Positions 63,644 through 64,000 of a DNA stretch of 64,000 nucleotides are shown one piece after another. Origin of the DNA: Prorocentrum cordatum (lineage: Eukaryota; Sar; Dinophyceae; Prorocentrales; Prorocentraceae); NCBI GenBank assembly GCA_963575745.1, contig CAUYUJ010017806.1:151001-215000 (forward strand). Reading direction: 5' to 3'. The position numbers were made by a program, and so were the translations under genes. Positions within the stretch are counted from its first letter, which is position 1. Every line of letters begins with the position of its first letter. Under the pieces are notes generated by a model that did not search any database, was not told the origin of the DNA, and saw nothing but the letters and a program-made list of their open reading frames with translations.

Positions 63644-64000
63644 CTGTTGCAGATGATGATGATGATGATGATGCTCATGATGATGCTAATGATGATGATG
63701 CTGCTGCTAATGATGATGATGATGATGAGGTTGATGCTGCTGCTGATGATGATGACGATGATGACGACGCCGACGATGATGATGTTGACAACGATGATGA
63801 TGATGATGCTGATGATGATGAGGAGGAGGCTGTTGATGACGATTCTGATGATTCTGATTCTGATTCTGATGATACTGATTCTGATGATGATGTTGTTGGT
63901 GGTGATGATGATAATGACGAGGAGGAGGAGAAGGAGGAGCAGGAGTTGGAGAAGGAGGATGAGGAGGAGGAGGATGAGGCGGAGAAGCAGGAGGAGCAGG
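63256..64000. repeat. (GAT)n to (GGA)n block, duplicate of 61081-61407
   Basis: From about 63674 the sequence follows 61081-61407 at a constant offset of about 2,593 bp, with about one substitution and two triplet indels in about 325 bp. The block runs off the window. Confidence 0.93.

Overview
This is eukaryotic nuclear DNA dominated by repeats. I found no bacterial operons, ribosome binding sites, CRISPR arrays, or recognisable rRNA or tRNA genes. The organism is not stated. GC-rich spacers, (TTG)n-linked repeats, decayed retroposed gene fragments and a LINE 3' end suggest a large protist genome, and a dinoflagellate is my best guess. That is inference: I found no spliced-leader relic to confirm it.

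Only three host or retroelement genes are recognisable, and all are broken. (1) A beta-tubulin pseudogene (3727-4516 and 7454-7653) is interrupted by about 2.94 kb of repeats, with a candidate 6-bp target-site duplication. (2) Two pieces of a NOP53/GLTSCR2-like ribosome-biogenesis gene lie at 31996-32463 and 33357-33554; the second runs straight into a repeat element that supplies its stop codon. (3) The 3' end of a non-LTR (LINE) retrotransposon ORF, with its terminal CCHC motif, lies at 2763-3239. A few other open stretches look exon-like but match no family I know (6715-7118, 17107-17259, 25952-26917 minus, 43770-44200, 50163-50435, 55291-55488).

The rest is repeats at several scales. Microsatellites: (GGA)n/(CTC)n, (GAT)n, (GTA)n, (TTG)n, (GA)n, (TA)n, ATGCT and ATAGC pentamers. 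Minisatellites: units of 90, 68, 63, 32, about 80 and about 85 bp. Dispersed families, which I name A to I, each have a conserved head and/or tail around variable simple repeats. A-(TTG)n-B composites fill 33.5-36.4 kb and 46.7-50.1 kb. D is a roughly 1-kb element with terminal inverted repeats and a microsatellite interior (4.7, 5.7 and, inverted, 46 kb). C is a G-rich element (48.5, 55.5, 56.6 kb). E, G and I are short families. F carries arrays of about 80-bp units (42.7, 59.1, 61.6 kb). H is a two-copy repeat.

Layout: 1-1.6 kb, 90-bp minisatellite. 1.9-3.6 kb, B-like repeat, LINE end and 68-bp repeat. 3.7-7.7 kb, split tubulin pseudogene. 8-15 kb, mostly unassigned single-copy-looking sequence. 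15.5-31.3 kb, triplet repeats with short dispersed elements. 32-33.5 kb, NOP53 pieces. 33.5-50 kb, A/B/C/D elements and three large minisatellites. 50-58 kb, spacers with candidate exons. 58-64 kb, a MITE-like element, G/E/F elements and a 2.59-kb near-identical duplication that runs off the window end. Nothing indicates that the genes here work together as a pathway.
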